The translations under genes and the position numbers were made by a program. The notes beneath the pieces were generated by a model that was not told the DNA's origin, ran no database searches, and saw nothing but the letters and a program-made list of their open reading frames with translations. A stretch of DNA of 45,816 nucleotides, taken from CAYZJV01 sp964478945 (lineage in GTDB: Bacteria; Spirochaetota; Spirochaetia; Sphaerochaetales; Sphaerochaetaceae). This document shows, in pieces, positions 8,642 through 17,256 of the stretch; position 1 is the first letter of the stretch; each line of letters starts with the position of its first letter. The stretch is taken from assembly GCA_964478945.1 (NCBI GenBank), contig CAYZJV010000019.1:1-45816 (forward strand), written 5' to 3'.

Positions 8642-10638
8642 ATTCACACAAGTTCCAAGTGGTGAGTGACTACGGTCCCTCGGGGGACCAGGGCGATGCG
8701 ATAGAACTGCTTGCGGCTGGAGTGGAATCGGGTTTCGAACGGCAAACGCTAAAAGGGGTGACCGGTTCGGGCAAGACCTTCACAATGGCCAAGATCATCG
8801 AGAAGGTACAGCGTCCCACCTTGGTGCTGAGCCACAACAAGACCTTGGCTGCCCAGTTGTTCAGGGAATTCAAATCCTTCTTTCCCCACAACGCGGTGGG
8901 ATACTTCGTCTCGACATACGATTATTACCAACCTGAGGCCTATGTTCCCGGGAAAGACCTCTATATCGAGAAGGACGCTGATATCAACGACGAGATCGAT
9001 CGTTTGCGACTCTTTGCTTCGTTCGCATTGATGGAAAGACGGGATGTGATCATCGTGGCCACGGTAAGTTGCATATTCGGTTTGGGGAATCCCGTCTCAT
9101 TGCGCGATATGGTGAAGCATTTCGAGACCGGACAACGGTTCGACCACAAGTCGGATCTCGAACATATGGTGCGGATGCAATACGATCGCAACGACATGGT
9201 CTTGGAACGGGGTTCGTTCAGAGTCCGCGGGGATATCGTGGAGATCTGCCCATCGTATTTGGAGACCGCGGTCAGGATAAGGATCTCATGGGATGAGATA
9301 GAAAGAATCGAATGGTTCGATCCGGTAAGCGGCAACGTGCTCGAGACGGTACCCTCGTTCAGCCTCTACCCAGCCAAGCAGTTCGTCATGCCGCCGGAGC
9401 AGATACAGACCGCCATAGGTCGGATCAGGGACGAGATGGAACAGCAGTACAACTATTTCACCAGAGAAGGGAAACCGCTCGAAGCCGAACGCATCAAGAC
9501 ACGGGTGGAATACGATCTGGAGATGTTGCAGGAATTGGGTTATTGTTCCGGAATAGAGAATTACTCACGTCCTCTGGGAAACAGAGAGGAAGGGGAAGCC
9601 CCTCCCGTGCTGCTCAACTACTTCCCTCCCGGATTCCTCACCTTCATCGACGAATCACACGTCACCTTGCCCCAAATCGGAGCGATGTATGAAGGCGATC
9701 GGAGCAGGAAGTTGAATCTGGTGAACTATGGATTCCGCCTTCCTTCGGCACTCGACAACCGTCCCTTGACCTATGATGAGTTCGACCATACCTGCGGACA
9801 AAGGATCTACGTTTCGGCCACACCCGGAAAACGCGAGGTGGCCGAATCCTCCCAAATCGTGGAACAGATCATCCGACCCACAGGGTTGCTCGATCCGGTG
9901 GTTGAAGTACGTCCGACCGAAGGACAGATGGAGGATCTCTATGGAGAGATCCGCAAGACGATCGGGAAGAAGGAGCGGGTGCTGGTGACCACACTCACCA
10001 AGCGGATGGCCGAGGATCTCACCGATTATCTTGCCAATCTCGGACTGAAGGTACGGTACCTCCACTCGGAGGTCGAAACCATAGAGAGGGTGGAGCTGCT
10101 GCGGGACCTCAGGATGGGAACCTATGATGTGTTGGTGGGCATCAATCTGCTGAGGGAGGGACTGGACCTTCCCGAAGTCTCGCTCATCGCCATTCTCGAT
10201 GCGGATAAGATCGGATTCCTCCGCTCGGCCACCAGTCTCATACAGACCATCGGAAGGGCGGCGAGGAATGTCGGTGGTCGGGTCATCATGTACGCCGATA
10301 GGGAAAGCGATGCGATGAAGGAGGCCATCGGTGAGACCAATCGTCGTAGAAGTATCCAGCAGGAGTACAATGAAACCCATGGGATTACCCCGAAATCCAT
10401 CATCAAGTCGATCCAGGATCTGATCACTCGTGAGAAGGTCGAGAAGGAGGAAATCCAGAAGGGTGACATCGCAGTGCTCAAGAGCAGGTACAATCTCCTC
10501 CAATCCTCCGATAGGAAGAAATACATCAAGGATCTGGAGAAGGAGATGCTCGAGCATGCGAAGAACCTCGAATTCGAGCAAGCCGCGATCCTACGCGATG
10601 AGATAGAAGCGGTCAAGGCGATGAAGATCAGCCGATGA
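8626..10638 (+). CDS. uvrB: excinuclease ABC subunit B
   Basis: DNA-damage-verification helicase of nucleotide excision repair; it is loaded by UvrA and recruits UvrC. Visible motifs are Walker A GVTGSGKT, the beta-hairpin region YDYYQPEAYVPGKDLYIEKDADIND, the helicase motif FIDESHVTLPQIGAMYEGDRSRK, the late motif RSATSLIQTIGRAARNVGG, and the C-terminal UVR domain that binds UvrC (KDLEKEMLEHAKNLEFEQAAILRDEI). Length 670 is standard. The ATG at 8626 has GGAGGG six bases upstream and overlaps the htrA 3' end. Another in-frame ATG lies at 8638. Its stop abuts the stop of the convergent caspase-like gene with no spacer. Identity is certain. Confidence 0.98.
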   Translation: MDGAMNSHKFQVVSDYGPSGDQGDAIELLAAGVESGFERQTLKGVTGSGKTFTMAKIIEKVQRPTLVLSHNKTLAAQLFREFKSFFPHNAVGYFVSTYDYYQPEAYVPGKDLYIEKDADINDEIDRLRLFASFALMERRDVIIVATVSCIFGLGNPVSLRDMVKHFETGQRFDHKSDLEHMVRMQYDRNDMVLERGSFRVRGDIVEICPSYLETAVRIRISWDEIERIEWFDPVSGNVLETVPSFSLYPAKQFVMPPEQIQTAIGRIRDEMEQQYNYFTREGKPLEAERIKTRVEYDLEMLQELGYCSGIENYSRPLGNREEGEAPPVLLNYFPPGFLTFIDESHVTLPQIGAMYEGDRSRKLNLVNYGFRLPSALDNRPLTYDEFDHTCGQRIYVSATPGKREVAESSQIVEQIIRPTGLLDPVVEVRPTEGQMEDLYGEIRKTIGKKERVLVTTLTKRMAEDLTDYLANLGLKVRYLHSEVETIERVELLRDLRMGTYDVLVGINLLREGLDLPEVSLIAILDADKIGFLRSATSLIQTIGRAARNVGGRVIMYADRESDAMKEAIGETNRRRSIQQEYNETHGITPKSIIKSIQDLITREKVEKEEIQKGDIAVLKSRYNLLQSSDRKKYIKDLEKEMLEHAKNLEFEQAAILRDEIEAVKAMKISR

Positions 10639-11607
10639 TCACCATTTGGTGCTGAACAACACGAGATCGAGAGGACCGTCTCCAGTCTCGGAAGTCTGGG
10701 TATGTCGTCCTTCTTCATCATTCACAGAATGGGAGGGAATGTTGGCGAACAAGTCGCCAAGGAGGATCGTACCGTTCTTCTCGACCGGAGCCGGCAGATC
10801 CGGTATCGGCCTTCCTGAAACCACCACATCACGAGTGCCGCTGTCAGGATCGTATATCGCCAATTCAGAAGTCCCGGTATGTTCCCATCCCAGATTGTTC
10901 AGCACCTGCAAGGTGAAATACCCATGGTTGTCGACACTTGAGGTTTCCCATGACAACTGGTCCCTTGAAGCGGCAAGGAGGAAGAACATCGATGGATCGT
11001 AGGCGTACATGAGCGTGCTGTCCGAACGATCCTCCGCCGTCAATGGATAGGATGTTTCGTGTGCACCGCTGAAACAGGAATCGAGCATGAGGAGCTTGGA
11101 TCCCGGAAGTTTTTGCACTTCCACATTCAATGCGGAAGGAGAGAATGCTGTGGATGTTCCCTCGAGGGTATCTGCCAACACAAGATATCCTTGATATGGG
11201 GTTGGACCATCCTCACTTCCATATCCGTGTCCGGCATAGTAGAAGATGAAGATATCGTTCGGATCCATCAAAGCTCCGATCCTATCGATCTGTGCCAGTA
11301 CATTGTCGATGGTGGGGTAGAGGGGATCCAAGTCCGTATTCGAAGGCATGACGGAGCCTTCCTGCAACATCAAGGTGATCTCGACTTGCGTATCCAACTC
11401 TTGTCCACGAAGCGCAAGCGCTGCTGCGATTTCCTTGGCATCGTTGATCGTTCCATACAGATCATTGATGGTTGAATCATTCTTGTAGTCGATTCCCACC
11501 ACCAATGCATGGATCGTTGGTTTGGGAGGTTTCTCCATGAACAGTTCACAGGAGAGGAATGTGGTGATGAGCACCAGGATGGTGAGTGTGAAAAGGAGTC
11601 TTCTCAT
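10639..11607 (-). CDS. caspase-fold (peptidase C14/metacaspase-like) lipoprotein
   Basis: A 322-residue protein with a signal sequence ending in a lipobox (TTFLSC, C20), so it is probably a periplasmic lipoprotein. The mature part is a caspase-like p20 domain: HALVVGIDYKN at the start, NDAKEIAAAL, catalytic His127 in FIFYYAGHGYG, and catalytic Cys178 in LLMLDSCFSGAH. Both dyad residues are present, so it is likely an active Cys protease with unknown specificity (family members cut after Arg/Lys or Asp). The start at 11607 is chosen over the longer frame because GGAGG lies upstream and the ATG overlaps the stop of the preceding gene (ATGA). That coupling ties it to the outer-membrane-like protein. 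Export of a caspase-like domain is less common than cytoplasmic forms. Confidence 0.82.
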   Translation of the reverse strand: MRRLLFTLTILVLITTFLSCELFMEKPPKPTIHALVVGIDYKNDSTINDLYGTINDAKEIAAALALRGQELDTQVEITLMLQEGSVMPSNTDLDPLYPTIDNVLAQIDRIGALMDPNDIFIFYYAGHGYGSEDGPTPYQGYLVLADTLEGTSTAFSPSALNVEVQKLPGSKLLMLDSCFSGAHETSYPLTAEDRSDSTLMYAYDPSMFFLLAASRDQLSWETSSVDNHGYFTLQVLNNLGWEHTGTSELAIYDPDSGTRDVVVSGRPIPDLPAPVEKNGTILLGDLFANIPSHSVNDEEGRHTQTSETGDGPLDLVLFSTKW

Positions 11608-12209
11608 TGCTCCACCTCCATCTTGGTACGGTCGAAGTACCATTTCATGCCGAGTCCCGTACTCACCGCTGCATAATCGGTCCTGAGATCAACCGCGATC
11701 GGGATGGTGACCGCTAGACGGTTGCGACCTTGCTCCTGGAGAATCTCATAGGCGGGAGTCAAGGAAACTCTTACAAGGGGATACATCTCCTTTGTCTGCA
11801 GATACATCGCCATGAAGATGGACGTGCTGCCCGTGATCGAAAATTCGGGATCGGGATGGTAGGTGAGTTCGACCGAAAGCCCCAAGGCACCGAACGGTCT
11901 CCACACGGTGGTTCCATACAGAAGGGAACGGGTGGTGTAGAATCCCGAGAGCCCACCCGAGATTTCCCATTTTTCCGAAAGACCGAAGATGGACGGCAGG
12001 ATGGTCGTCCCGAGCGAAAGATGACTTCTGATGGGCAGAGGATCCTCATGGAATGCACTGGGTATACTGCCGTACCATGAGGCTTGGACAGTGATTCCCG
12101 AACCGTGGGAAACGGGAGTTCCTGCGACAAGCGGAAGGCCGATGCATCCTATCACCAGGATGGTCAGGAGCAATCGGTGAATGCGATGACGAACCACTCT
12201 CCGCTTCAT
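11604..12209 (-). CDS. putative outer-membrane beta-barrel-like protein of unknown function
   Basis: About 201 residues from the chosen start. The N terminus (basic MKRRVVRHRIHR then LLLTILVIGCIGLPLVAG) is a good signal peptide. The rest has alternating hydrophobic and polar residues with many aromatics (WEISGGLSGFYTTRSLLYGTTVWRPFG, GLSVELTYHP), as in small outer-membrane barrels. I do not recognise a named family. A longer frame reaches a TTG at 12308 that overlaps the thiQ stop and has GGAGA upstream, but it would put 33 extra residues before the signal peptide. The ATG at 12209 has its own promoter 9 nt upstream and no ribosome site. The stop overlaps the caspase-like lipoprotein start by 4 bp, suggesting the two proteins act together in the envelope. 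Confidence 0.6.
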   Translation of the reverse strand: MKRRVVRHRIHRLLLTILVIGCIGLPLVAGTPVSHGSGITVQASWYGSIPSAFHEDPLPIRSHLSLGTTILPSIFGLSEKWEISGGLSGFYTTRSLLYGTTVWRPFGALGLSVELTYHPDPEFSITGSTSIFMAMYLQTKEMYPLVRVSLTPAYEILQEQGRNRLAVTIPIAVDLRTDYAAVSTGLGMKWYFDRTKMEVEQ

Positions 12210-12218
12210 ATGCTTGAG

Positions 12219-12247
12219 AATATACTGATAAATTTCATGACTGTCAC
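12219..12247 (-). promoter_or_regulatory. promoter of the outer-membrane-like/caspase-like gene pair (near-leaderless)
   Basis: On the minus strand: GTGACA (12242-12247), 17-bp spacer, TATATT (12219-12224), then 9 nt to the ATG at 12209. It would let the pair be expressed independently of the upstream thiamine-transport operon. Confidence 0.5.
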
Positions 12248-12304
12248 CATGTGTGTTGTCCATACACACATATAACCAACGAGATGATGCTTTGGCTTCA
12301 TGTT

Positions 12305-13378
12305 TCAATGGGATTCTCCAACCACGGTATCCGCCACATATTCGACCAGGTCATTCACCCTTACTCCGAGTGAGACCCGGGAGTGTTTCGGTCTGTGACG
12401 GGTATAGGCCAGGATGGTATGTCCATTCCATTCACATGAAAGAAGATACCTTCCTCCTTGGTACTCGCAGGAGATCACTTTCGCATCGGTGAATCTGAGA
12501 TGGGGGAGAAACTCGGGGAAGGCCAGGGAAGGATTGTCGTGCACGATGACACGCTCGGGACGGAAAAAGACCTGCTTGGATTCGCCGCTACTGCGGAAGA
12601 TCACCGTATCGGGCCCCTTGTCGATCGAAACGAGCGTCCGGGGAATCAAATCGTGGGGCAATAGGGTTCCATCGCCCATGAATCTGGCTGCAAACAGCGT
12701 TGCCGGTCTGTTGTAGATTCGTTCTGGAGTATCATACTGTTCCATTCTTCCCTGTTGCATCACCATGATCCTGTCGCTGATGGTCAGGGCCTCCTCCTGG
12801 TCATGGGTCACATACAGGGTAGTGATTCCGGTCTCCTCATGGATATGGCGGATTTGTTGCCTGAGCCGTTTGCGCATCTTCGCATCGAGTGCGGAAAGTG
12901 GTTCATCGAGCAGAAGCAACTGTGGTTGTGATGCGAGCGCGCGAGCCAAGGCGACCCTCTGTCGCTCCCCTCCACTGAGTTCGTTGATCTTCCTTTTGTC
13001 GTAGCCGGCGAGGTCGACCAATTCCAACAGGCGAATGATCCGTTCGGAGCGCTCCCTTTTGGAGATATTTTGGAATCTCAGGCTGTATGCGACATTCTTG
13101 CCCACATTCAAATGGGGAAATAGGGCGTAATCCTGGAACACCATCCCGATATTCCTCTCCCATACGGGAACATGGGAAATATCTCTCCCGTTGAGGGAAA
13201 TCGATCCGGTGTGGCAAGGGATAAGACCTGTGATCAACTGCAGCGTGGTGCTTTTTCCGCATCCCGAAGGTCCGATGATACTCACCAATTCACCTGGTGA
13301 TACCTCCAAGTCGAGCGAGAGGGTGAATTCAGGATAATCGACACGCACTTGTGAGCAAACCAGTCCCTTCTCAGCCAT
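12305..13378 (-). CDS. thiQ: ABC transporter ATPase, thiamine uptake (ThiQ role)
   Basis: A 357-residue ATPase energising thiamine or TPP import. It has Walker A GPSGCGKST, a Q-loop (MVFQDYALFPHLNVGKNVAYSLR), signature LSGGERQRVALARAL, Walker B LLLLDEPLSALD and the H-loop YVTHDQ. After the nucleotide-binding domain (about 1-235) it has a ~110-residue C-terminal region with a TOBE-like fold (VFFRPERVIV). This makes it longer than the ~230-residue proteobacterial ThiQ and more like FbpC/PotA-type ATPases. The start lies one base after the thiP stop, with GAGGAG overlapping the thiP end. The thiamine assignment comes from the operon's TPP riboswitch and the binding protein, not from the ATPase itself. 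Confidence 0.85.
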   Translation of the reverse strand: MAEKGLVCSQVRVDYPEFTLSLDLEVSPGELVSIIGPSGCGKSTTLQLITGLIPCHTGSISLNGRDISHVPVWERNIGMVFQDYALFPHLNVGKNVAYSLRFQNISKRERSERIIRLLELVDLAGYDKRKINELSGGERQRVALARALASQPQLLLLDEPLSALDAKMRKRLRQQIRHIHEETGITTLYVTHDQEEALTISDRIMVMQQGRMEQYDTPERIYNRPATLFAARFMGDGTLLPHDLIPRTLVSIDKGPDTVIFRSSGESKQVFFRPERVIVHDNPSLAFPEFLPHLRFTDAKVISCEYQGGRYLLSCEWNGHTILAYTRHRPKHSRVSLGVRVNDLVEYVADTVVGESH

Positions 13379-13379
13379 C

Positions 13380-15083
13380 TCAGCTCCTCTTCATCGTCTC
13401 GGTGAATGCGAACACTATAGCACAACAGACCATCAGAATGGTACCCAAGGCACATGCTCCGGCGAAATTGTAGGAACCGATCAAGCGGTACATGACGATC
13501 GGAACAGTGGATATGCTTGAATCGGCGAGCACCAGCGTGGCATTGATCTCTCCCATCGAGATGGCGAAGGCGAACGCGGCCCCGGTTGCCATCGCGGGAC
13601 GGAGGAGGGGAAGTTCGACACGACGGAAGGTTTGGGAGACGTTCGCTCCCAGTGTGAGGGAGGCTTGGGTGTAGGAGAAGGGGATCTTCCGGTATTCGGG
13701 GAGGATGGAACGAAGTACGAATGGACTGGTGATGACCACATGTGCCAACACCACGAGAGTGATGCCCACCGCCCGTCCACCCACTATCGCCGAAGAAACC
13801 AAATAGTATCCCAATCCGACTACGACCGAAGAAACCGCCATCGGCAACATTGCATACAATTCCATCGAGAGGGCACGTTTCCTATTGGTTCTACGAAGGC
13901 GGGCGGCGAGCATGGTTCCGATGGTCAACGAAACTATCGAGGTGACCAATGCAATCGTGAGACTTGATAACAAAGCCGTCACTGCAGTACCCAAGGCCGA
14001 GCCTGCAACCTCTTCCAGTCCGAACAATTGCCGATACCAACGAAGGGAAAAGGCCAGATCCCCGGATCGGGACACGGGGGCCTGGAACGAACGATAGACA
14101 ATTCCAAGAAGCGGCCCGAGTACGAATACCACGGAGAACACCATATACCCCATCACCGCCACACGGCCGGTAAACGAGGATGGTCTGCGCTCCAACCTAC
14201 GTTCGTCGATCCTCTCGATCTCCTCTTGGTGGGTCATCAATTTTTGTGTCCAGATATGGATTGCCACGAGGACGAGGGTAATCACAATGGAAAGGATACT
14301 CAACGCCGCCGCCCCCTCGATATCGAGTGTCATGCGGGCCCTCCGATAGATCTCCACTTCAAGTGTGGTGAAGCGGGGTCCACCGCCAAGTACCAGAAGG
14401 ATCGCAAAACTTGAGAAACAGAAAAGGAAAATGAGGGTGGATGCACTGAGTATCGCGGGAACCAAGCGGGGAAGGGTCACAGTCCTGAAGATCGTCCATC
14501 GGCGGGCACCCAAAGTCATCGCAGCATGGTTGTACCTGCTGGGAAGTTGTTCCCAGAACGAAGAGATCAAACCGAGGGCAATGGGGAAGTTGTAGAAGGC
14601 ATGGGCAAGGATCACCGCAGCGAAGGTATAGAGGATCTTCAGAGGAGGAGTATCCGTACCAAGGATGGTCATGATCGCTTGGTTGATCATTCCGTTGTTG
14701 CCGTAGAAGATAACGAAACCAAGCACCACCAGTATTGAAGGGAGCACGAAGGGGATGGTGCAGATGGCCTTGATGATTCCTTTGCCGCGAAAACGGTAGG
14801 TGGCCAATAGATATGCTCCGGGGAGTCCAATCGCGACCGATACAAGCGTGCTGACCAATGCCTGCACTAGGGTGAATCTGAGAATTCTCCATGTATAGGG
14901 ATCGGACAGCATGGCCTGCAACCGATCCAGTGAGAGACCTCCGTCGACATCGACGAAGGCCTTACCCAGAATGATCGAAAGGGGGATGAGAAAGAGGAAG
15001 GTGAGCAACAACATGGCTGGAGTGCCCAATGCACGATAGAATCTCGATGTGTCGAGGATATCCTTGCCCTCTTTCCTGTTCAT
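13380..15083 (-). CDS. thiP: ABC transporter permease, thiamine uptake (ThiP role), fused two-domain type
   Basis: About 567 residues with two homologous binding-protein-dependent permease domains in one chain, as in ThiP and FbpB. Each half carries an EAA-type cytoplasmic loop: half one in YNHAAMTLGARRWTIFRTVTLPRLVP, half two in YTQASLTLGANVSQTFRRVELPLLRP. About 12 membrane helices are expected. The start at 15083 overlaps the thiB stop as ATGA and has GGAGGTGA upstream; the open frame continues seven codons further but overlaps thiB more. It forms the membrane channel between ThiB and ThiQ. Confidence 0.88.
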   Translation of the reverse strand: MNRKEGKDILDTSRFYRALGTPAMLLLTFLFLIPLSIILGKAFVDVDGGLSLDRLQAMLSDPYTWRILRFTLVQALVSTLVSVAIGLPGAYLLATYRFRGKGIIKAICTIPFVLPSILVVLGFVIFYGNNGMINQAIMTILGTDTPPLKILYTFAAVILAHAFYNFPIALGLISSFWEQLPSRYNHAAMTLGARRWTIFRTVTLPRLVPAILSASTLIFLFCFSSFAILLVLGGGPRFTTLEVEIYRRARMTLDIEGAAALSILSIVITLVLVAIHIWTQKLMTHQEEIERIDERRLERRPSSFTGRVAVMGYMVFSVVFVLGPLLGIVYRSFQAPVSRSGDLAFSLRWYRQLFGLEEVAGSALGTAVTALLSSLTIALVTSIVSLTIGTMLAARLRRTNRKRALSMELYAMLPMAVSSVVVGLGYYLVSSAIVGGRAVGITLVVLAHVVITSPFVLRSILPEYRKIPFSYTQASLTLGANVSQTFRRVELPLLRPAMATGAAFAFAISMGEINATLVLADSSISTVPIVMYRLIGSYNFAGACALGTILMVCCAIVFAFTETMKRS

Positions 15084-16108
15084 CTGCTCATCACCTCCAC
15101 CCATTCATCCAGCCACCGATCCCTATTCCTTGCAATGGTTTCCCCATCCAACATCAATGAATGTTCGGGTTTCGGTACTAAAGAGAACGCATTGGGCAAC
15201 TTGGTGGTTACATTCACAGGGTACATGATATTTGCCGTTGCGATGGCCGATTGGGCATCGGTAAGAAGAAAATCGACGAAAGCTTGGGCTGCTTCGATAT
15301 CTTGGGAGGAAGCGACGATACCCACTCCTTCGATCACCGCCATATTTCCTTGGTCGAACACCAGTGCCCGATAGCGGTCGGTATCCTCATACAGAAGATG
15401 ATAAACCGGACTCGTGGTATAGCTGATGACCAACGGGGCCTCTCCTTCGGTGAACAGTCCGTACCCGCTCGACCAGCCATCGGCGATCGTGAGGATATTC
15501 GGTTTCACACGTTCCCACCACTGGAGATACTCCTCACCGTATACAGCCACTGTCCATTCCAGCAATCCCATACCCACGCTCGAGGTCCTCGGATCCATGA
15601 GGATGATATGCTTCTCCCATTTTGGATCGAGCAAATCGTCCAGAGATTGGGGAGGATTCTGGATTTTCGTCGAATCGTAGACGAATGCGTAATTGCCATA
15701 GTCGAACGGCAACAATGTGTTGGTTTGGTCGAAATGGAGGAATTCGGGGATATCGTCCAAAGCGGGTGAGCGGTACGGCAACAACAAATCGGTTGCCAAC
15801 GTCTCGTGCAACAGTTCGTTCGATATCCCGATCACCACATCGGCCTGTGGATTGTGGCGTTCGAGTTCGAGCGTACCCAACAGTTCGCCCCCGTTTCCAG
15901 CCGAAACAAGCGTAACATCGATTCCTGAGGCTTTTTCGAATTCGGGGACTACGATCGGTCCCGGTCCCCATTCGGAGACGAAGGAATCGTAGGCATAGAC
16001 GGTGATGGAACGTTGCGATGCTTCTGGTTTTTCCTTGGTTCCTTGTGCGAATAACGCAAGCGGGATACAGGATACAGCCAGAACCAGCAGAATCATGTGC
16101 TTCTTCAT
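15080..16108 (-). CDS. thiB: thiamine/TPP-binding periplasmic protein (ThiB role)
   Basis: A 342-residue exported solute-binding protein. The signal peptide (MKKHMILLVLAVSCIPLALFAQG) fits a spirochaetal signal with cleavage near FAQG or lipidation at Cys14. The mature part shows ThiB-family features: ITVYAYDSFVSEWGPGPIV, FEKASGIDVTLVSAGNGGELL, QADVVIGISN, PFDYGNYAFVYD and SYTTSPVYH. The ATG at 16108 is chosen because AAGGAGG precedes it by 8 nt; a GTG three codons upstream overlaps that site. It is the first gene after the TPP riboswitch, which strongly supports thiamine, TMP or TPP as ligand. The stop overlaps thiP. Confidence 0.9.
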   Translation of the reverse strand: MKKHMILLVLAVSCIPLALFAQGTKEKPEASQRSITVYAYDSFVSEWGPGPIVVPEFEKASGIDVTLVSAGNGGELLGTLELERHNPQADVVIGISNELLHETLATDLLLPYRSPALDDIPEFLHFDQTNTLLPFDYGNYAFVYDSTKIQNPPQSLDDLLDPKWEKHIILMDPRTSSVGMGLLEWTVAVYGEEYLQWWERVKPNILTIADGWSSGYGLFTEGEAPLVISYTTSPVYHLLYEDTDRYRALVFDQGNMAVIEGVGIVASSQDIEAAQAFVDFLLTDAQSAIATANIMYPVNVTTKLPNAFSLVPKPEHSLMLDGETIARNRDRWLDEWVEVMSR

Positions 16109-16159
16109 GTAAAGCACCTCCTTGGATGGTTTCTGTCTGTGGGGATGGTCTGTGAGTTT

Positions 16160-16256
16160 ACGTGCCTCCCTTCGCTGGCATTATCCAGATCAGGTAATAC
16201 GGGTGTAATCTCAGGCCGTGTCAAGCGGCCACCCCAAGACACCCCTACGGTAGTCA
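16160..16256 (-). ncRNA. TPP riboswitch (THI element)
   Basis: Read on the minus strand, the conserved aptamer blocks appear in order: GTAGGGGTG, CCTGAGATTACACCCG, then ACCTGATCTGGATAATGCCA and GCGAAGGGAG. These are the P2, J3-2 and P4-P5 consensus parts of the thiamine-pyrophosphate riboswitch. It lies about 50 nt upstream of thiB, so excess TPP should shut off the transporter operon. The expression platform between the aptamer and the ribosome site (about 16109-16160) has no obvious U-tract terminator, so control of translation is more likely. The -10-like TAATAG at 16287-16292 on the minus strand may be part of its promoter. Confidence 0.95.
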
Positions 16257-16303
16257 AATACCAAAGGGGTGTCAAGCACAAATTGGCTATTATCAGAAAT
16301 CAT

Positions 16304-16425
16304 GGAAAGGCAAGCGGTGGACCCGGGAGGCTCTACCTCCTTTCGGGGGCTTCAAGGAGCGAGGTATGAATCCTTGCGTTGCCTGTACTCGCAAGGGAGA
16401 GTAAACCATTCCTTGTTCCCTTTCC
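16304..16425. other. unexplained structured element of ~122 bp (possible small RNA or repeat)
   Basis: Outer arms GGAAAGGCAA (16304-16313) and TTCCCTTTCC (16416-16425) are complementary except for one mismatch. Inside are a CCCG-GGAGG / CCTCC-TTT-CGGG hairpin (about 16322-16347) and a perfect 7-bp hairpin CCTTGCG / CGCAAGG (about 16372-16396). It lies between the stop of the metal-binding protein gene and the TPP riboswitch. I could not match it to 6S, SRP, tmRNA, RNase P or a known riboswitch. Strand is uncertain. Together with the riboswitch it fills the 335-bp gene-free stretch 16109-16443. Confidence 0.4.
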
Positions 16426-16443
16426 TCTCGCTTCGTGTGGCAA

Positions 16444-17238
16444 TCAGTCGATGAGTCCAAGCACCTTTCCATTGTAGGCAAGCACTTCGAGTAGGGTTGA
16501 AGTAGCGAACGGCCCGGGGAAATTGATCAACTGCACATACCCACGACCCTCCTTTTCAAACGGCAAGCCCTGGGGACTGTGCCAGTTGTCTATAATAAGC
16601 TCGGGGTCGAGCGATTCAATGTGTGTGATATCGTTCATGGTAAGCTCTTGTGGACCGAATACCGCCACCACATCGTATCCCAGATAACGTGCGATGGCTT
16701 GCTGGTGGAACTGTACTGCCACCGTGGTTGCCCCAGCCTTTTTGAAAGAGGCTCCTTCCTGCAATGAAGATGCCAGCTTCTCCAATCGTTCGTTCCATAG
16801 AGCGAACCGGGTCTGGGTTCCCAAGAGTTCGGCCATCGCCTTCACCGATTCGGACAGCTTGTCGGGAGCATTGTTGGTTTGCACTTGGATAAGTTTGTGT
16901 TCGGAGATTTCGGCCGCTTGGCGCAACTTTTTCATGAATCCCTCATATCCGGCCCAAAGCAATAGATCGGCTTGGGAAGCCTTGATGATATCCTGTGGTG
17001 AGAAGTCGTACTCCGGCGGATGACGCAACTCGATCGGAGCGAGTACCAGCACATCTTCGGCCCCCGCCGCTTCGGCGATCGCTCCGACCCAGCTGGTGGA
17101 GGCAACAATCGATGGTCCCATGGAGGTCTTGCCCGCATAAGAATCGTAGCGTGATGCGCCGGATGTTTCGTCGGTTCCCTGTGGGAACAGTGTGGAAGGG
17201 ATGAGAAGAAGGATCAAGAGAACGATCTTTGTACGCAT
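16444..17238 (-). CDS. metal-binding protein of an ABC-3/TroA-type importer
   Basis: A 264-residue exported protein (signal peptide about residues 1-20) of the TroA/ZnuA superfamily. Candidate metal ligands are His in IELRHPPEYDFSPQD, His in VAVQFHQQAIARYLGYD and His in ELIIDNWHSPQG. The acidic, His-rich loop of typical ZnuA is absent. The family delivers Zn, Mn, Fe or possibly Ni to the ABC permease. The ATG at 17238 has GGAGG with a 5-nt spacer; the longer frame would start inside that site. It is the last gene of a four-gene operon headed by a NikR-family regulator, so nickel or a related divalent metal is plausible, but the metal is not proven. Confidence 0.75.
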   Translation of the reverse strand: MRTKIVLLILLLIPSTLFPQGTDETSGASRYDSYAGKTSMGPSIVASTSWVGAIAEAAGAEDVLVLAPIELRHPPEYDFSPQDIIKASQADLLLWAGYEGFMKKLRQAAEISEHKLIQVQTNNAPDKLSESVKAMAELLGTQTRFALWNERLEKLASSLQEGASFKKAGATTVAVQFHQQAIARYLGYDVVAVFGPQELTMNDITHIESLDPELIIDNWHSPQGLPFEKEGRGYVQLINFPGPFATSTLLEVLAYNGKVLGLID

Positions 17239-17256
17239 GTGTACCTCCAATACGTG

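Noticed and set aside
9655..10581. 308-codon minus-strand frame opposite uvrB
   Set aside because: Shadow of uvrB; no ribosome site or domain, and uvrB is unmistakable in the sense strand.
12210..12308. Longer start (TTG at 12308) for the outer-membrane-like protein
   Set aside because: It overlaps the thiQ stop and has GGAGA upstream, but it adds 33 residues before a clear signal peptide, and a good promoter lies directly before the ATG at 12209. It remains a minor alternative.
16247..16275. TTGACA-17-TACCGT promoter upstream of the TPP riboswitch
   Set aside because: The predicted start would fall inside the aptamer and remove its 5' strand, so it cannot produce a working riboswitch. A -10-like TAATAG further upstream is more consistent.
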